From contig OY970288.1 in assembly GCA_963716085.1 (NCBI GenBank), positions 1,426,001-1,490,000 on the forward strand: 64,000 bases of DNA, given 5' to 3'. Below are positions 53,440 through 61,755 of this stretch, one piece after another; the stretch's first letter is position 1; every line of letters begins with the position of its first letter. The notes below the pieces were generated by a model. It was not told the origin of the DNA, did not search any database, and was given only the letters and a program-made list of their open reading frames with translations. The stretch comes from Persicitalea sp963716085 (GTDB lineage: Bacteria; Bacteroidota; Bacteroidia; Cytophagales; Spirosomataceae). A program made the position numbers and the translations under genes.

Positions 53440-54843
53440 TTAGTTTGTTGATAACCAATTCTTTGCATTTTTGTAAGAAATATCTTCAATGAAGTTTTTC
53501 AACAACTTCTCATCGTCTGGCATCTGGCCGAACTCCGCCCATTCACCTATCAAATTGCACAGAATCCGGCGGTAGTAGTCGTGACGGGTCATGGAAAAAA
53601 TGCTGCGCGAGTCGGTGGTCATGCCGATGGCGGTAGGTAGCAGCCCGTAGCTGGCGAGGGTTTTCAGTTGCTCGGTAATGCCCTGGTAGTGGTCGTTGTA
53701 CCACCAGGCCGGGCCGAATTGGATTTTCCCTGCCACGCCATCCTCCGCGAACGAACCCGTGAGTGAGGCGAAAGCGGCATTGTCGGCGGGATTGAGGGTA
53801 TAAAGAACTGTTTTCGGCAGGCTTTCTTCTTTGTCCAAATCATCCAGCAGGCGGCTGATAGAGGCGATGTCAGCCATGCGTCCGATAGCCGCAAAGCCAC
53901 CCGCGCCGCCCGCCAACCCCCGCAAGCGAGTACTTGTGTAGCGATGCGCCCCGATGTGCAACTGCAAACCCCAATTCCGCTTTCGGTATTCTGTTCCCAA
54001 AAAAAGTAAAAGATGCGATTGAAGTTGGATGGTTTTGTCGGGGTTGAGCAGTTTTTTATTTAATATAATATTGAAGAAATCCGCCGCTTCTTTTTCATCG
54101 CAAGCCAGGTATTTAAAACCAGAATCCAGCGAATGATCGGCCAGCAGACAACCGCTTTCTTTATAAAAATCCAATCTCTTGACAATTGCTTTTTTATAAG
54201 AGTCAAGGTCGCTTATTTCATCGTCAGCTAACTTTTTAATCTTTTCTAAAAAAACAAAAAAACTATCTTGCCCAAAGGCGATGATGCTGTCGCCGCGCAA
54301 GGAAGGCAGACATTGCAAGGTACTTTCAGAGTCGGCAATGGCCCGATGGTGTTCCAGCGAGTCGGCCAAGTCGTCCGAGGTACAGAGCAGTTCTACTTTG
54401 AATTTTTGCAAAATGGCTTGCGCTCGAAAGCCTTCGGTCGCCAGCATCGCATTAGCTTTTTCCCAGATTTCCGAGGCGTTGTTTTCGTCCAGTATTTCTT
54501 CTATTCCAAAAATCGTCTGCAACTCCATGCACGACCAATGGAAAAGCGGGTTTCCGACGGTACTTTTCAGGCACTTGGCCCAGGCTTTGAACTTGTCAAA
54601 GTCGTGCGCGTCGCCCGTGATGAGTTGCTCCGGTACGCCACAAATGCGCATGGCGCGGTGCTTGTAGGGGTCGCCCGCGACCCAGGCTTCCTGAATGTTG
54701 CCAAACTGTCGATTGGTGGCTACCGCCGCCGGGTCGATGTGGTTGTGGAAATCCACGATGGGCAGCCCGGCGGCTACCTCGTGGTAGAGGGTGCGTCCGG
54801 TGGCGTTGTAGAGCAGGAAATCGGTGTCTATGAATTTTTTCAT
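53440..54843 (-). CDS. uxaC: Glucuronate (uronate) isomerase
   Basis: 467 residues, normal length. MKKFIDTDFLLYNATGRTLYH, the metal-binding FHNHID (H33, H35), CMELQTIFGIEEIL, GAHRYTSTRLR, and LPTAIGMTTDSRSIFSMTRHDYYRRILC near the C-terminus. It interconverts D-glucuronate/D-fructuronate and D-galacturonate/D-tagaturonate in the cytoplasm, the first step of the pathway that the SDR at 52578 and uxuA continue. Confidence 0.96.
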   Translation of the reverse strand: MKKFIDTDFLLYNATGRTLYHEVAAGLPIVDFHNHIDPAAVATNRQFGNIQEAWVAGDPYKHRAMRICGVPEQLITGDAHDFDKFKAWAKCLKSTVGNPLFHWSCMELQTIFGIEEILDENNASEIWEKANAMLATEGFRAQAILQKFKVELLCTSDDLADSLEHHRAIADSESTLQCLPSLRGDSIIAFGQDSFFVFLEKIKKLADDEISDLDSYKKAIVKRLDFYKESGCLLADHSLDSGFKYLACDEKEAADFFNIILNKKLLNPDKTIQLQSHLLLFLGTEYRKRNWGLQLHIGAHRYTSTRLRGLAGGAGGFAAIGRMADIASISRLLDDLDKEESLPKTVLYTLNPADNAAFASLTGSFAEDGVAGKIQFGPAWWYNDHYQGITEQLKTLASYGLLPTAIGMTTDSRSIFSMTRHDYYRRILCNLIGEWAEFGQMPDDEKLLKNFIEDISYKNAKNWLSTN

Positions 54844-54860
54844 TGAAAATCTCCCGCCTT

Positions 54861-55559
54861 TTAGGCCAGGAATTTCATGCTATCAAAATTGATTTCGCGA
54901 ATCAGGACTTCCTTCGGTTGGCCGAGGACGAAGACGATGACCCGCGCCACGTCGTCCACTTTCAGGAATTTCTCGCGCGGTACTTGTCGGTCGCCCCAGT
55001 AGTCGCTGTCGGTGGGGCCGGGATTGATGTCCGTCACGCGGATGCCCAGTTTGATGGCCTGATCGGCCAGGCCGCTGCTCAGCCCGCGCGCGCCAAACTT
55101 GGAGGCGCAATAGAGCGGGGCGTTGGGATTGGTGCGCTGGCCGGCCATCGAAATCACCGTCACGATGTGGCCTTCGCCCCTGGGCTTCATCACTTTCAAA
55201 GCTTCACGATTGCAGAGGAACACGCCGCGCATGTTGACGCTCACCATCTGCTCGTAAGTGTCGAGGTCGATCGTGGCAAGGTCGGGTGAAAGGGCGCCGA
55301 CGCCCGCGTTGTTGAGCAGAATATCGACGGTGCCGAAGGCTTCCAGGCAAGCCGCGAAGCCGCTTTGTACGTCGGCTTCCACGCTCACGTCGCCCCGGAA
55401 AGAGCACAAATTCTCGTGCGTCACTTCGTCGGCCAGTTGCCTTTGGCGGCTGAAATCGAAGACCTTCGTGCCCAGATCCAGCAGCGAAAGTGCGGTGGCT
55501 TTGCCGATGCCGCTGGATGCGCCGGTGAGGAAGATGGTTTTGTTTTTGAGGTTGTTCAT
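54861..55559 (-). CDS. SDR family oxidoreductase
   Basis: 232 residues, classical short-chain dehydrogenase: TGASSGIGKATALSL (cofactor), NNAGVG, SMAGQRTNPNAPLYCASKFGARG (catalytic Ser, Tyr, Lys), NPGPTDSDYW. No signal. Its place between the GH28-like gene and uxaC suggests a sugar or uronate substrate; nothing in the sequence fixes it. A role in reducing the second uronate (tagaturonate) or an alternative sugar would fit. Confidence 0.9.
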   Translation of the reverse strand: MNNLKNKTIFLTGASSGIGKATALSLLDLGTKVFDFSRQRQLADEVTHENLCSFRGDVSVEADVQSGFAACLEAFGTVDILLNNAGVGALSPDLATIDLDTYEQMVSVNMRGVFLCNREALKVMKPRGEGHIVTVISMAGQRTNPNAPLYCASKFGARGLSSGLADQAIKLGIRVTDINPGPTDSDYWGDRQVPREKFLKVDDVARVIVFVLGQPKEVLIREINFDSMKFLA

Positions 55560-55563
55560 GCCG

Positions 55564-57141
55564 TTATTTTTCTTTGATTATCGTCGTGTTTCTTGTCTGG
55601 ATGTTCTTCTCAACCCTAATACTGGAATTGACTTTCAATCCTCTGATTTCCAGACCCTGCACATCGTCAGTAACGAGAGCCGGGCGGTTTTCATCATTGG
55701 TAAAATCGAGGCTAACGCCATCCAGGGTGACGTTCTTGGCGTGACGAATGAAAAACCCGGAAGAAGGCAACCGCCCGAACATATTGCCGTTGGGGTAGGC
55801 TTTTTCCAACTCAGGTACCTCCTGGTTGAGATTAGAAATACCAGTTTTCTTCTCCTCGACATCGTTTTTCGTAAAATGCAACCGAATGTCTTTCAAAACG
55901 ATGTTCTCGACCGGGAAGCCCGGCAACCCGGTGATCGAGCAGCTTCGGTTGGAGAGCAAATCGCCCTGCACGTTGCTGATGTGGACGTCGCGGAGGATGC
56001 CCGCTTTGGCCGCGACGTCTTTGCGGTAGGTGCGGTTTCGGGCACCCAGCCGGATAAAAATAGGCGCACCCCTGACCCGGCGGAGCGTGATGTTGGAAAA
56101 GCTGATGCGCTCCATCCGCGCCCCGTCCACGGTCATGAGGCTGAGGGCGTCCACGCGCGTGTCGAACACCGTGCAGTTGCTAATGGTGATGTCCTCGAAC
56201 GCCCCGCTGGTTTCGGTGCCGATCTTGATGCCCGAGGCATTGGAACTGACCATGCAGTTGGTGATGGTGATGTTGCGGCAGCCCTCGTCGGGCGAGAAGC
56301 TTTTCAGACAAATCGCGTCGTCGCCGCTGTCGATGAAGCAATTGGAAATGCGCACGAGTTCGCAATCCACCAAGTCCAGGCCGTCGGTATTGCGCCCCCC
56401 CACGGTGGCGTAGCGGGGTTTTTCGATGTCCTTGTTTTCCCGGCTATCCACGGTGATGCCGTCGATCACCATGTTTCGGCAAGATTGGTAGGACTGCACC
56501 CATGAACCCGAGTTGCGCAACGTCAGGTCGCGCACCTGCACATCGCGGCAGTGGCGCAGATGAATGATGCGCGGCCTTCCACTAAATGACGGGAACAGGT
56601 AAGGCCCATGAAAATCGTCGCCGCGTCCGTCGATGATACCGCGTCCCTGGATGGAAATATTTTCGGCGTCCTCGGCGTAGATAAACGCTTTGTTGGTGAC
56701 CAGGTCGCCCGTGTAAGCAGGGTACTTTGAAGCGGTGATGGGGTAGTCGTCCACGTTAGCGCTGCCCAGCAGCGTAGCTCCCGCTTCGACGAAAAGCGTC
56801 ACGTGGCTTTTTAGATAAATCGTCCCGGAGAGGAATTGTCCGTTGTGCAAATACACCCGCCCGCCCCCGGCGGCGTGGCAGCGGTCGATGGCGGTTTGGA
56901 TGGCTTTGGTGTCCATCGTTTTTCCGTCGCCCTTGGCACCTGTCTCGAAAACATCCCAGGTTCCGGTGGGGGGCGTGGCGGTGGCCTGTGCGACACAGGC
57001 CACGGGGTCGGCCACCGCAAGGAAGATTACAAAGAGGAAATAACAAACGTTAGGCTTCTCCGAAGCCTCGTTTACATGACTATCGGGGAATTCTACAAAG
57101 GTTTGGCCTCTCCGAGGCCTGCTCTTGAAGCGTGACATCAT
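55564..57141 (-). CDS. GH28-like pectinase-fold protein
   Basis: 525 residues, right-handed beta-helix. AKGDGKTMDTKAIQTAIDRCHAAGGGRVYL is the standard GH28/pectate-lyase-superfamily opening. N251-T-D and D274-D match two of the GH28 catalytic blocks, but the GHG and RIK blocks are not found; ASGIKIGTE stands in their place. Function is therefore a variant glycosidase acting on a uronate- or rhamnose-type link. The N-terminus is odd: the hydrophobic signal (CYFLFVIFLAVADPVACVAQA) has no Met right before it, and the first ~30 codons are made of palindromic repeat (57046-57120). Confidence 0.8.
   Translation of the reverse strand: MMSRFKSRPRRGQTFVEFPDSHVNEASEKPNVCYFLFVIFLAVADPVACVAQATATPPTGTWDVFETGAKGDGKTMDTKAIQTAIDRCHAAGGGRVYLHNGQFLSGTIYLKSHVTLFVEAGATLLGSANVDDYPITASKYPAYTGDLVTNKAFIYAEDAENISIQGRGIIDGRGDDFHGPYLFPSFSGRPRIIHLRHCRDVQVRDLTLRNSGSWVQSYQSCRNMVIDGITVDSRENKDIEKPRYATVGGRNTDGLDLVDCELVRISNCFIDSGDDAICLKSFSPDEGCRNITITNCMVSSNASGIKIGTETSGAFEDITISNCTVFDTRVDALSLMTVDGARMERISFSNITLRRVRGAPIFIRLGARNRTYRKDVAAKAGILRDVHISNVQGDLLSNRSCSITGLPGFPVENIVLKDIRLHFTKNDVEEKKTGISNLNQEVPELEKAYPNGNMFGRLPSSGFFIRHAKNVTLDGVSLDFTNDENRPALVTDDVQGLEIRGLKVNSSIRVEKNIQTRNTTIIKEK
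57046..57120. repeat. CTCCGAGG-type palindromic repeats at the 5' end of the GH28-like gene
   Basis: AGGCTTCTCCGAAGCCT (57052-57068) and GGCCTCTCCGAGGCC (57105-57119), joined by a spacer with TTCTACAAAG. Same type as 12203-12239. It lies inside the reading frame as annotated, just before the signal-peptide region. Confidence 0.75.
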
Positions 57142-57240
57142 GGTTCCGAACTAGAATAAAACCCACACAAAATTTTCATTATAGCTACTAATTAAAATCC
57201 TGTAAATAAAATACTTGAAGCCAATACGCATAGCTACTCA

Positions 57241-58404
57241 TCAAGCAGTTTTTTTTAAAAAATCCAGCGCCTCATCAAACACATTGCACACGTGTAGCGA
57301 GTGGCGGTTGAAATGGTACGGCCCTTCGTAGCCCGTATCGCCGAGCAAATGACTCACCAGCGCGATCGACAGCGGGTAAAACCACGAACCCAGCATGATT
57401 TTCTCGCGGGCGGGGTCTTCGTCACGCAGTTCGGCGATGGCGTCGCGGGCGCCTTCCTGCCAAATCCAGTGCGGACGCGGCGTCCAGTCAGCGGGTTGGC
57501 TGTCGCGGCGGTGCAGCAGCCAGCCGACGCCTTCGGGGCTTTCGTGCAGCAGGGCGTGGTCAAGGTACTTCCGGCAGGCCGCTTCCACGTCCTCGCGGCG
57601 GTAGTCGGTCAGGGCAGCGAGGTTGACGAGTTGGTAGGCTCCATCGAAATCGGGGCAATCGGAACCGCCGGGCCAGAACGAGCCGTCGGGTAGTTGGCAG
57701 GCCAGCGTGGAGTCGATGCTGCGCTCCAAATGTCGTAACGGCCAGCCCTGCGCGAAGTAGATCGGCACGACGTGGATGGTGCCGAACAAACCGTTGGGCA
57801 GGTCGGCCCCGAATTGCGTACCCCAGAATCCAGTCTTAGGATCTTGAAGCTCTTCAAGCGCCGGATAAAGCGTATTTTCCAGCAAGGCATCCACTTCCGA
57901 TGCCCCGAACCAGTCGCGCTGGGCGAAAAGGGCCGTGGCCGCCGCCAGCAGTTGATTGGCCGCCGCCCAGGAATTTTTCCAGTCGTAGTGCTGTACCCAA
58001 TCGCGTAACGCATCGGCATTCAACAGCGGTTCCAGAAAGCGCAGTTCGCGCTCCGGCTTTCGGCCCAGCACCCGCAAGGCCCAGATGTTGCCCCGCGTGT
58101 AGTGCCACACGGATTCCATTTCGGCCAGCGAGCGGTGGCGTTTGAAATCCGATTTATTTCCCGAAAAATACCCCTGCTCCGTCTGCCGCCGTTGGAATTG
58201 CTCCGCCCAGGTATCCAATTCCGCCGCCGGACGATTGGTCAATTCTCCGAACAAATCCAGCACGTGAGCGGCGTGGTAAGAGCCATAGAAACTCTCGCCC
58301 TCGCCCGCTTCCTTGCGGTAAACACCTGGCGCAGCACCCATTTTCATGGCGCGGACGAAGTTCAGGGAGGTTTCCTTAATGCGTTGGTAGCCGGGATTCT
58401 GCAT
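57241..58404 (-). CDS. Conserved alpha/alpha-toroid-like protein of unknown function
   Basis: 387 residues from the ATG at 58404 (MQNPGYQRIKETSLNFVRAM); the longer frame upstream is the other frame of the symporter gene, which it overlaps by 29 bases. Helix-rich and aromatic: KTGFWGTQFGADLPNGLFGTIHVVP, CQLPDGSFWPGGSDCPDFDGAYQLVNLAAL, HWIWQEGARDAIAEL. Repeats of the form 'DGSFW..' and paired helices suggest a squalene-cyclase/six-hairpin type toroid, as in GH88/GH105/GH127-type enzymes. No signal, so cytoplasmic. An unsaturated-uronyl or arabinose hydrolase role is only a guess from its neighbours. Confidence 0.75.
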   Translation of the reverse strand: MQNPGYQRIKETSLNFVRAMKMGAAPGVYRKEAGEGESFYGSYHAAHVLDLFGELTNRPAAELDTWAEQFQRRQTEQGYFSGNKSDFKRHRSLAEMESVWHYTRGNIWALRVLGRKPERELRFLEPLLNADALRDWVQHYDWKNSWAAANQLLAAATALFAQRDWFGASEVDALLENTLYPALEELQDPKTGFWGTQFGADLPNGLFGTIHVVPIYFAQGWPLRHLERSIDSTLACQLPDGSFWPGGSDCPDFDGAYQLVNLAALTDYRREDVEAACRKYLDHALLHESPEGVGWLLHRRDSQPADWTPRPHWIWQEGARDAIAELRDEDPAREKIMLGSWFYPLSIALVSHLLGDTGYEGPYHFNRHSLHVCNVFDEALDFLKKTA

Positions 58405-60070
58405 TTTCCAGGTTTTTAGGTAAAACTTCCTTTTTCTTCCACCACCAGATAATCGCGCCGATGAACAGGCACACCATGCCGGAGGCGATGGACAGGGCGC
58501 CGCTGAGTTGGTCGTAGTAAAGCGACCCCATGCCGATAAACAGAAGCGCGGCGAAGGCCAGGGAAATGGCGTAAAGGTACTTGAGAGCGTGTTCAAAATT
58601 CCTGTCCACCGAGGGCTTGTCCACGATGGGGGTGTTTAGTTTTTTAAATAAATTATCGACCCGAGCGAGGTAAGCCGGGTTGCCGTAGTTCTGCAATCCC
58701 GAGGCGTAGAAAATCACCAGGCAGACGATGATTTCGATCGTCGTTGCCATTTCCCAGGAAAAATAGGCGGGCAGCGAATTCAGGACGATGCCCACGATGG
58801 CCCCCACGACCACCGTCAGCATAGCCCCGCGCGGGGTGGCTTTTTTATTCACGATGCCCAGCACTAGCGGCACCCCGACCGGGATGGCGAAAATGCCCGT
58901 AAATAGCTTGTTGGCCTCGAAGGCCCCGCCAAAATCGTCGATGAACAGCGCCCCAAGCAGCACCAGCAGTCCCACCAGCACGGAGGCAATCTTGGCGACG
59001 AGGAACAACCGCTTATCGGTGGCATTTTTGTCGATCAGCCTTTGGTAAACGTCCTTCGACAACACGCTGGCCACCACATTGTACTCCGCGTTGAGCGACG
59101 ACATGGTCGCCGCAAACATCGAGGCAATCATCACGCCCATCAGACCGGGCGGCAGCAGCATACTCGAGATGGCGACGTAGGCCATTTCCTTATCCGGCAG
59201 GTCGGGCATCAGGATTCGGCTCACGATGGGCGGCACCAGGAAAACGATGGGTGTCACCAGAAAAAGGGCGGCGGTCAGGTAGCCGACCTTGCGGGCTTCG
59301 CCCTCGTCGCGCACCGAGTAGAATCGCTGGATGAAGGTCCAGTTTTCGTTGTACTTGATGATGACCATCAGGTAGTACACGCTCAGCCAGAAAATCTGCC
59401 CCTTCGGTCCGTTGAACCAGTCGAGGTGGTCGGGTACTTTCGCGGCGATGACCGCAAAGCCGCCGATGTGATCCAGTGACAGCCAGAAGAGCATGATCGA
59501 CGTGAAGAGCAAAATGATGAACTGCACCGTGCCCATAATCGACACCGCCCACAGCCCGCCGTAAAGCGTGAAAGTGATGACGATGATCGAGGAAACAACC
59601 ATCGACATGGACAGCGAGAGCGGCGTGACGGCGGTCAGGAAAATGCCGATGGCGTAGAGCCGCACGGTGTTGTCCAAAATCCGCATCAGGATGCCCACCC
59701 AGCCGACGGTCTGCCGGAGCGAGGCGTTGAAGCGGGTTTCGAGGTACTCCACGGGCGTCGAAACGTCGGAGCGCCGCCACTTGGAGGCGAACGCCACGGC
59801 GGCGATCAGGCAGGCGGGCACCGTGCTAAGCAGCACCGTGACCGACACCAGCCCGTGTTCGTAGGCGATGCCCGCGTAAGCCACAAAAATGAAGGTGCTG
59901 AACAGGGCCATGAAGTTGCTGATACCCGCCGCCACCCACGGCAATGCTCCCGAGCCTTTGGTGTAGGCGTTCAAGTCCTTAACGTACCACTTGAAAAACA
60001 AGCCGATGCCCGCCATCAGGACGAGGTACAGGACGATGGCGACGTAGTCGAGCGTTACGAGGGAGGTCAT
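58376..60070 (-). CDS. Sodium:solute symporter (SSS family)
   Basis: 564 residues, about 14 membrane helices: YVAIVLYLVLMAGIGLFFKW, KGSGALPWVAAGISNFMALFSTFIFVAYAG (sodium-site helix), TPVEYLETRFNASLRQTVG, MFAATMSSLNAEYNVVASVLSKDVYQRL. Different from the symporter at 28020. It probably imports the monosaccharide or uronate made by the glycosidases of this operon. It follows the glycosidase gene at 60204 after 133 bases that hold the inverted repeat at 60108. Confidence 0.93.
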   Translation of the reverse strand: MTSLVTLDYVAIVLYLVLMAGIGLFFKWYVKDLNAYTKGSGALPWVAAGISNFMALFSTFIFVAYAGIAYEHGLVSVTVLLSTVPACLIAAVAFASKWRRSDVSTPVEYLETRFNASLRQTVGWVGILMRILDNTVRLYAIGIFLTAVTPLSLSMSMVVSSIIVITFTLYGGLWAVSIMGTVQFIILLFTSIMLFWLSLDHIGGFAVIAAKVPDHLDWFNGPKGQIFWLSVYYLMVIIKYNENWTFIQRFYSVRDEGEARKVGYLTAALFLVTPIVFLVPPIVSRILMPDLPDKEMAYVAISSMLLPPGLMGVMIASMFAATMSSLNAEYNVVASVLSKDVYQRLIDKNATDKRLFLVAKIASVLVGLLVLLGALFIDDFGGAFEANKLFTGIFAIPVGVPLVLGIVNKKATPRGAMLTVVVGAIVGIVLNSLPAYFSWEMATTIEIIVCLVIFYASGLQNYGNPAYLARVDNLFKKLNTPIVDKPSVDRNFEHALKYLYAISLAFAALLFIGMGSLYYDQLSGALSIASGMVCLFIGAIIWWWKKKEVLPKNLENAESRLPTH

Positions 60071-60107
60071 TTAGGGGGACGTTGGGTTCAATTTATGTTT
60101 AGAGAAG

Positions 60108-60173
60108 ATGTCAGGCTGAGCGTAGTCGAAGCCAGTCCATACAGGCGGGCTTCGACTACGCTCAGCCTGACAT
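60108..60173. repeat. Perfect 26-base inverted repeat
   Basis: ATGTCAGGCTGAGCGTAGTC.. (60108-60133) and its exact complement (60148-60173), loop 14 bases. Same family as 52481-52556. Located between the glycosidase and symporter genes; may act as a processing or partial stop signal. Confidence 0.85.
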
Positions 60174-60203
60174 ACTCCAAACACAAACCTAACTTTACAA
60201 TTT

Positions 60204-61625
60204 TTATTTGCCTATAGATAATACCCCTCTCTCTGTCACTACCACCGGATAATCCGCTACCGGAATCCCGCTAATCTGCGTGTCTTTTCCTATTTTCTTC
60301 AAGTTACTTTTCGGGATTTCGTAGATTTTTCCCGTCACCAAGTCCAGCAAAACCGGATTTTTTATCGTCCAATTTTTGACGGTTATCGTCGTCATTTTAG
60401 GCTCGTAGCTATCCTCCGGCTTGGCTTCGTTTTGCCAAATCGTAATGAGCGGCTTTCCGTCTTTTTTATAGGTAAAAATCGATTGGTTTTCTCTGTCGGT
60501 CGTCGCTAAGTTTTCCTTCTGCAACGCGACCTGGCTGTCGAAAAGCGAGAACACGTTTTGGGCGGCTTTGTAGGCCAGTTTGGGCCGCTCGATGGTTTTG
60601 TCGGGATTGGTTTTCAGGATGCCCTTGGTGTTGATGCCTTGCAAATGATCCGTTCCCGCGTAATGAATGTCGCTGATGGTGAAGAGGTTGGTGGCGATAC
60701 CGCGCCCGTGGTCGCCGAGCATCCGGCGCAAGTCCCACTTGGCTTGGGTCAGTTCGCTCCAGTCCCATTGCCGTAAGGCACCGATGGTCACGGCTTTGGG
60801 GGTGGAAGGGGCACCGTTTTCGCCCTGCATGAAGACGATATCCGGTTTATAGCTCCACACCAATTCCCGCAGCTTTTCTATTTGCGGATAGGAGGTGCTG
60901 GGGTTGGGCGCGTAGCCGTGGTAGGTCAGGATGTCGATGTACTTCAGGCCGTCGTTTTCTTTCAGGTAGTCCATAAAATCGCGCATGAAGTCGAGTTTGG
61001 TGACACTCGCCATGCCGAGGGCGATGAGCCTGGCTTCGGGCTGGATTTCTTTTACAATTTTGGCCGTGCGGAGGTAAAACTCCCCGATTTGTCGGCCCGT
61101 GTGTTTCTTGTTAATGTCCGGCTCGTTCCAGATTTCCCATTCGGGGACGTGTTCCTTGTAGCGCGTCACCATTGCCCGCACCCAGTCGTCCCAGGCGGTG
61201 AGGGCTTCTTTTCCCGTGGGAATGTCGCCCGCCAGCTTGGCCTCGCCGCCGCCTTCGTAGATCGGGTTGCCGTACGAAAGCTCCACCCAGGGCGCGACGC
61301 CCCGCGCGGCAGCGTCGGGAATGACGGCGTCGAGCCAGGCAAAGTCGTACTTGCTCTTCTCTTTTTCGGTTTTGGCCCAGCCGCCCTGCAGGCGGATGCG
61401 CTTGGCCCCCAGCGGGCCGAGGTACTTCTTGTAGGACTGGTAGTCCACGTAGTCGCGGTCCTGCGTCTCGCCACCGATGGACCAGGTGCTGGACTTGATG
61501 TCCCTGGCGTCGCGGGTTTTGAACTCGCCGAGGGGTTGGTAGGGGTAGGTGGTTTGGGCGGAGGCGGTCGTGGCGAGCGCGGCGGCGAGGACGACGATTA
61601 TTAGGGCGAATTTTTGGCTTTTCAT
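60204..61625 (-). CDS. Clan GH-A glycosidase (GH39/GH5/GH79-like)
   Basis: 473 residues with a signal peptide (VVLAAALATTASAQ). A TIM-barrel glycosidase: RIRLQGGWAKTEKEKSKYDF, acid/base E168 in PEWEIWNEPD, and the probable nucleophile E269 in VFMQGENGAPS, about 100 residues later as expected for clan GH-A. The last ~90 residues form a small beta-domain. The family cannot be fixed from this view. It should cleave oligosaccharides in the periplasm after SusC/SusD import. Confidence 0.85.
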   Translation of the reverse strand: MKSQKFALIIVVLAAALATTASAQTTYPYQPLGEFKTRDARDIKSSTWSIGGETQDRDYVDYQSYKKYLGPLGAKRIRLQGGWAKTEKEKSKYDFAWLDAVIPDAAARGVAPWVELSYGNPIYEGGGEAKLAGDIPTGKEALTAWDDWVRAMVTRYKEHVPEWEIWNEPDINKKHTGRQIGEFYLRTAKIVKEIQPEARLIALGMASVTKLDFMRDFMDYLKENDGLKYIDILTYHGYAPNPSTSYPQIEKLRELVWSYKPDIVFMQGENGAPSTPKAVTIGALRQWDWSELTQAKWDLRRMLGDHGRGIATNLFTISDIHYAGTDHLQGINTKGILKTNPDKTIERPKLAYKAAQNVFSLFDSQVALQKENLATTDRENQSIFTYKKDGKPLITIWQNEAKPEDSYEPKMTTITVKNWTIKNPVLLDLVTGKIYEIPKSNLKKIGKDTQISGIPVADYPVVVTERGVLSIGK

Positions 61626-61667
61626 TTTTTTGGATTTTATTCAAGAAGCTTTTGGGTCGCTGCTTCT

Positions 61668-61700
61668 AACGCTGACAGCCTTCAAAAGGCTGTCAGCGTT
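61668..61700. repeat. Perfect 15-base hairpin between SusD and the glycosidase
   Basis: AACGCTGACAGCCTT, loop CAA, AAGGCTGTCAGCGTT. A strong stem but no T-run after it on the minus strand, so it is more likely an mRNA-stabilising or partial attenuation structure than a full terminator; in SusC/SusD operons such a stem would keep the receptor transcript above the enzymes. Confidence 0.75.
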
Positions 61701-61755
61701 GTTTTCGACGATAAGGACGGGCGAGACGCCGGAACGTCGGCCCGGACGCACCACA

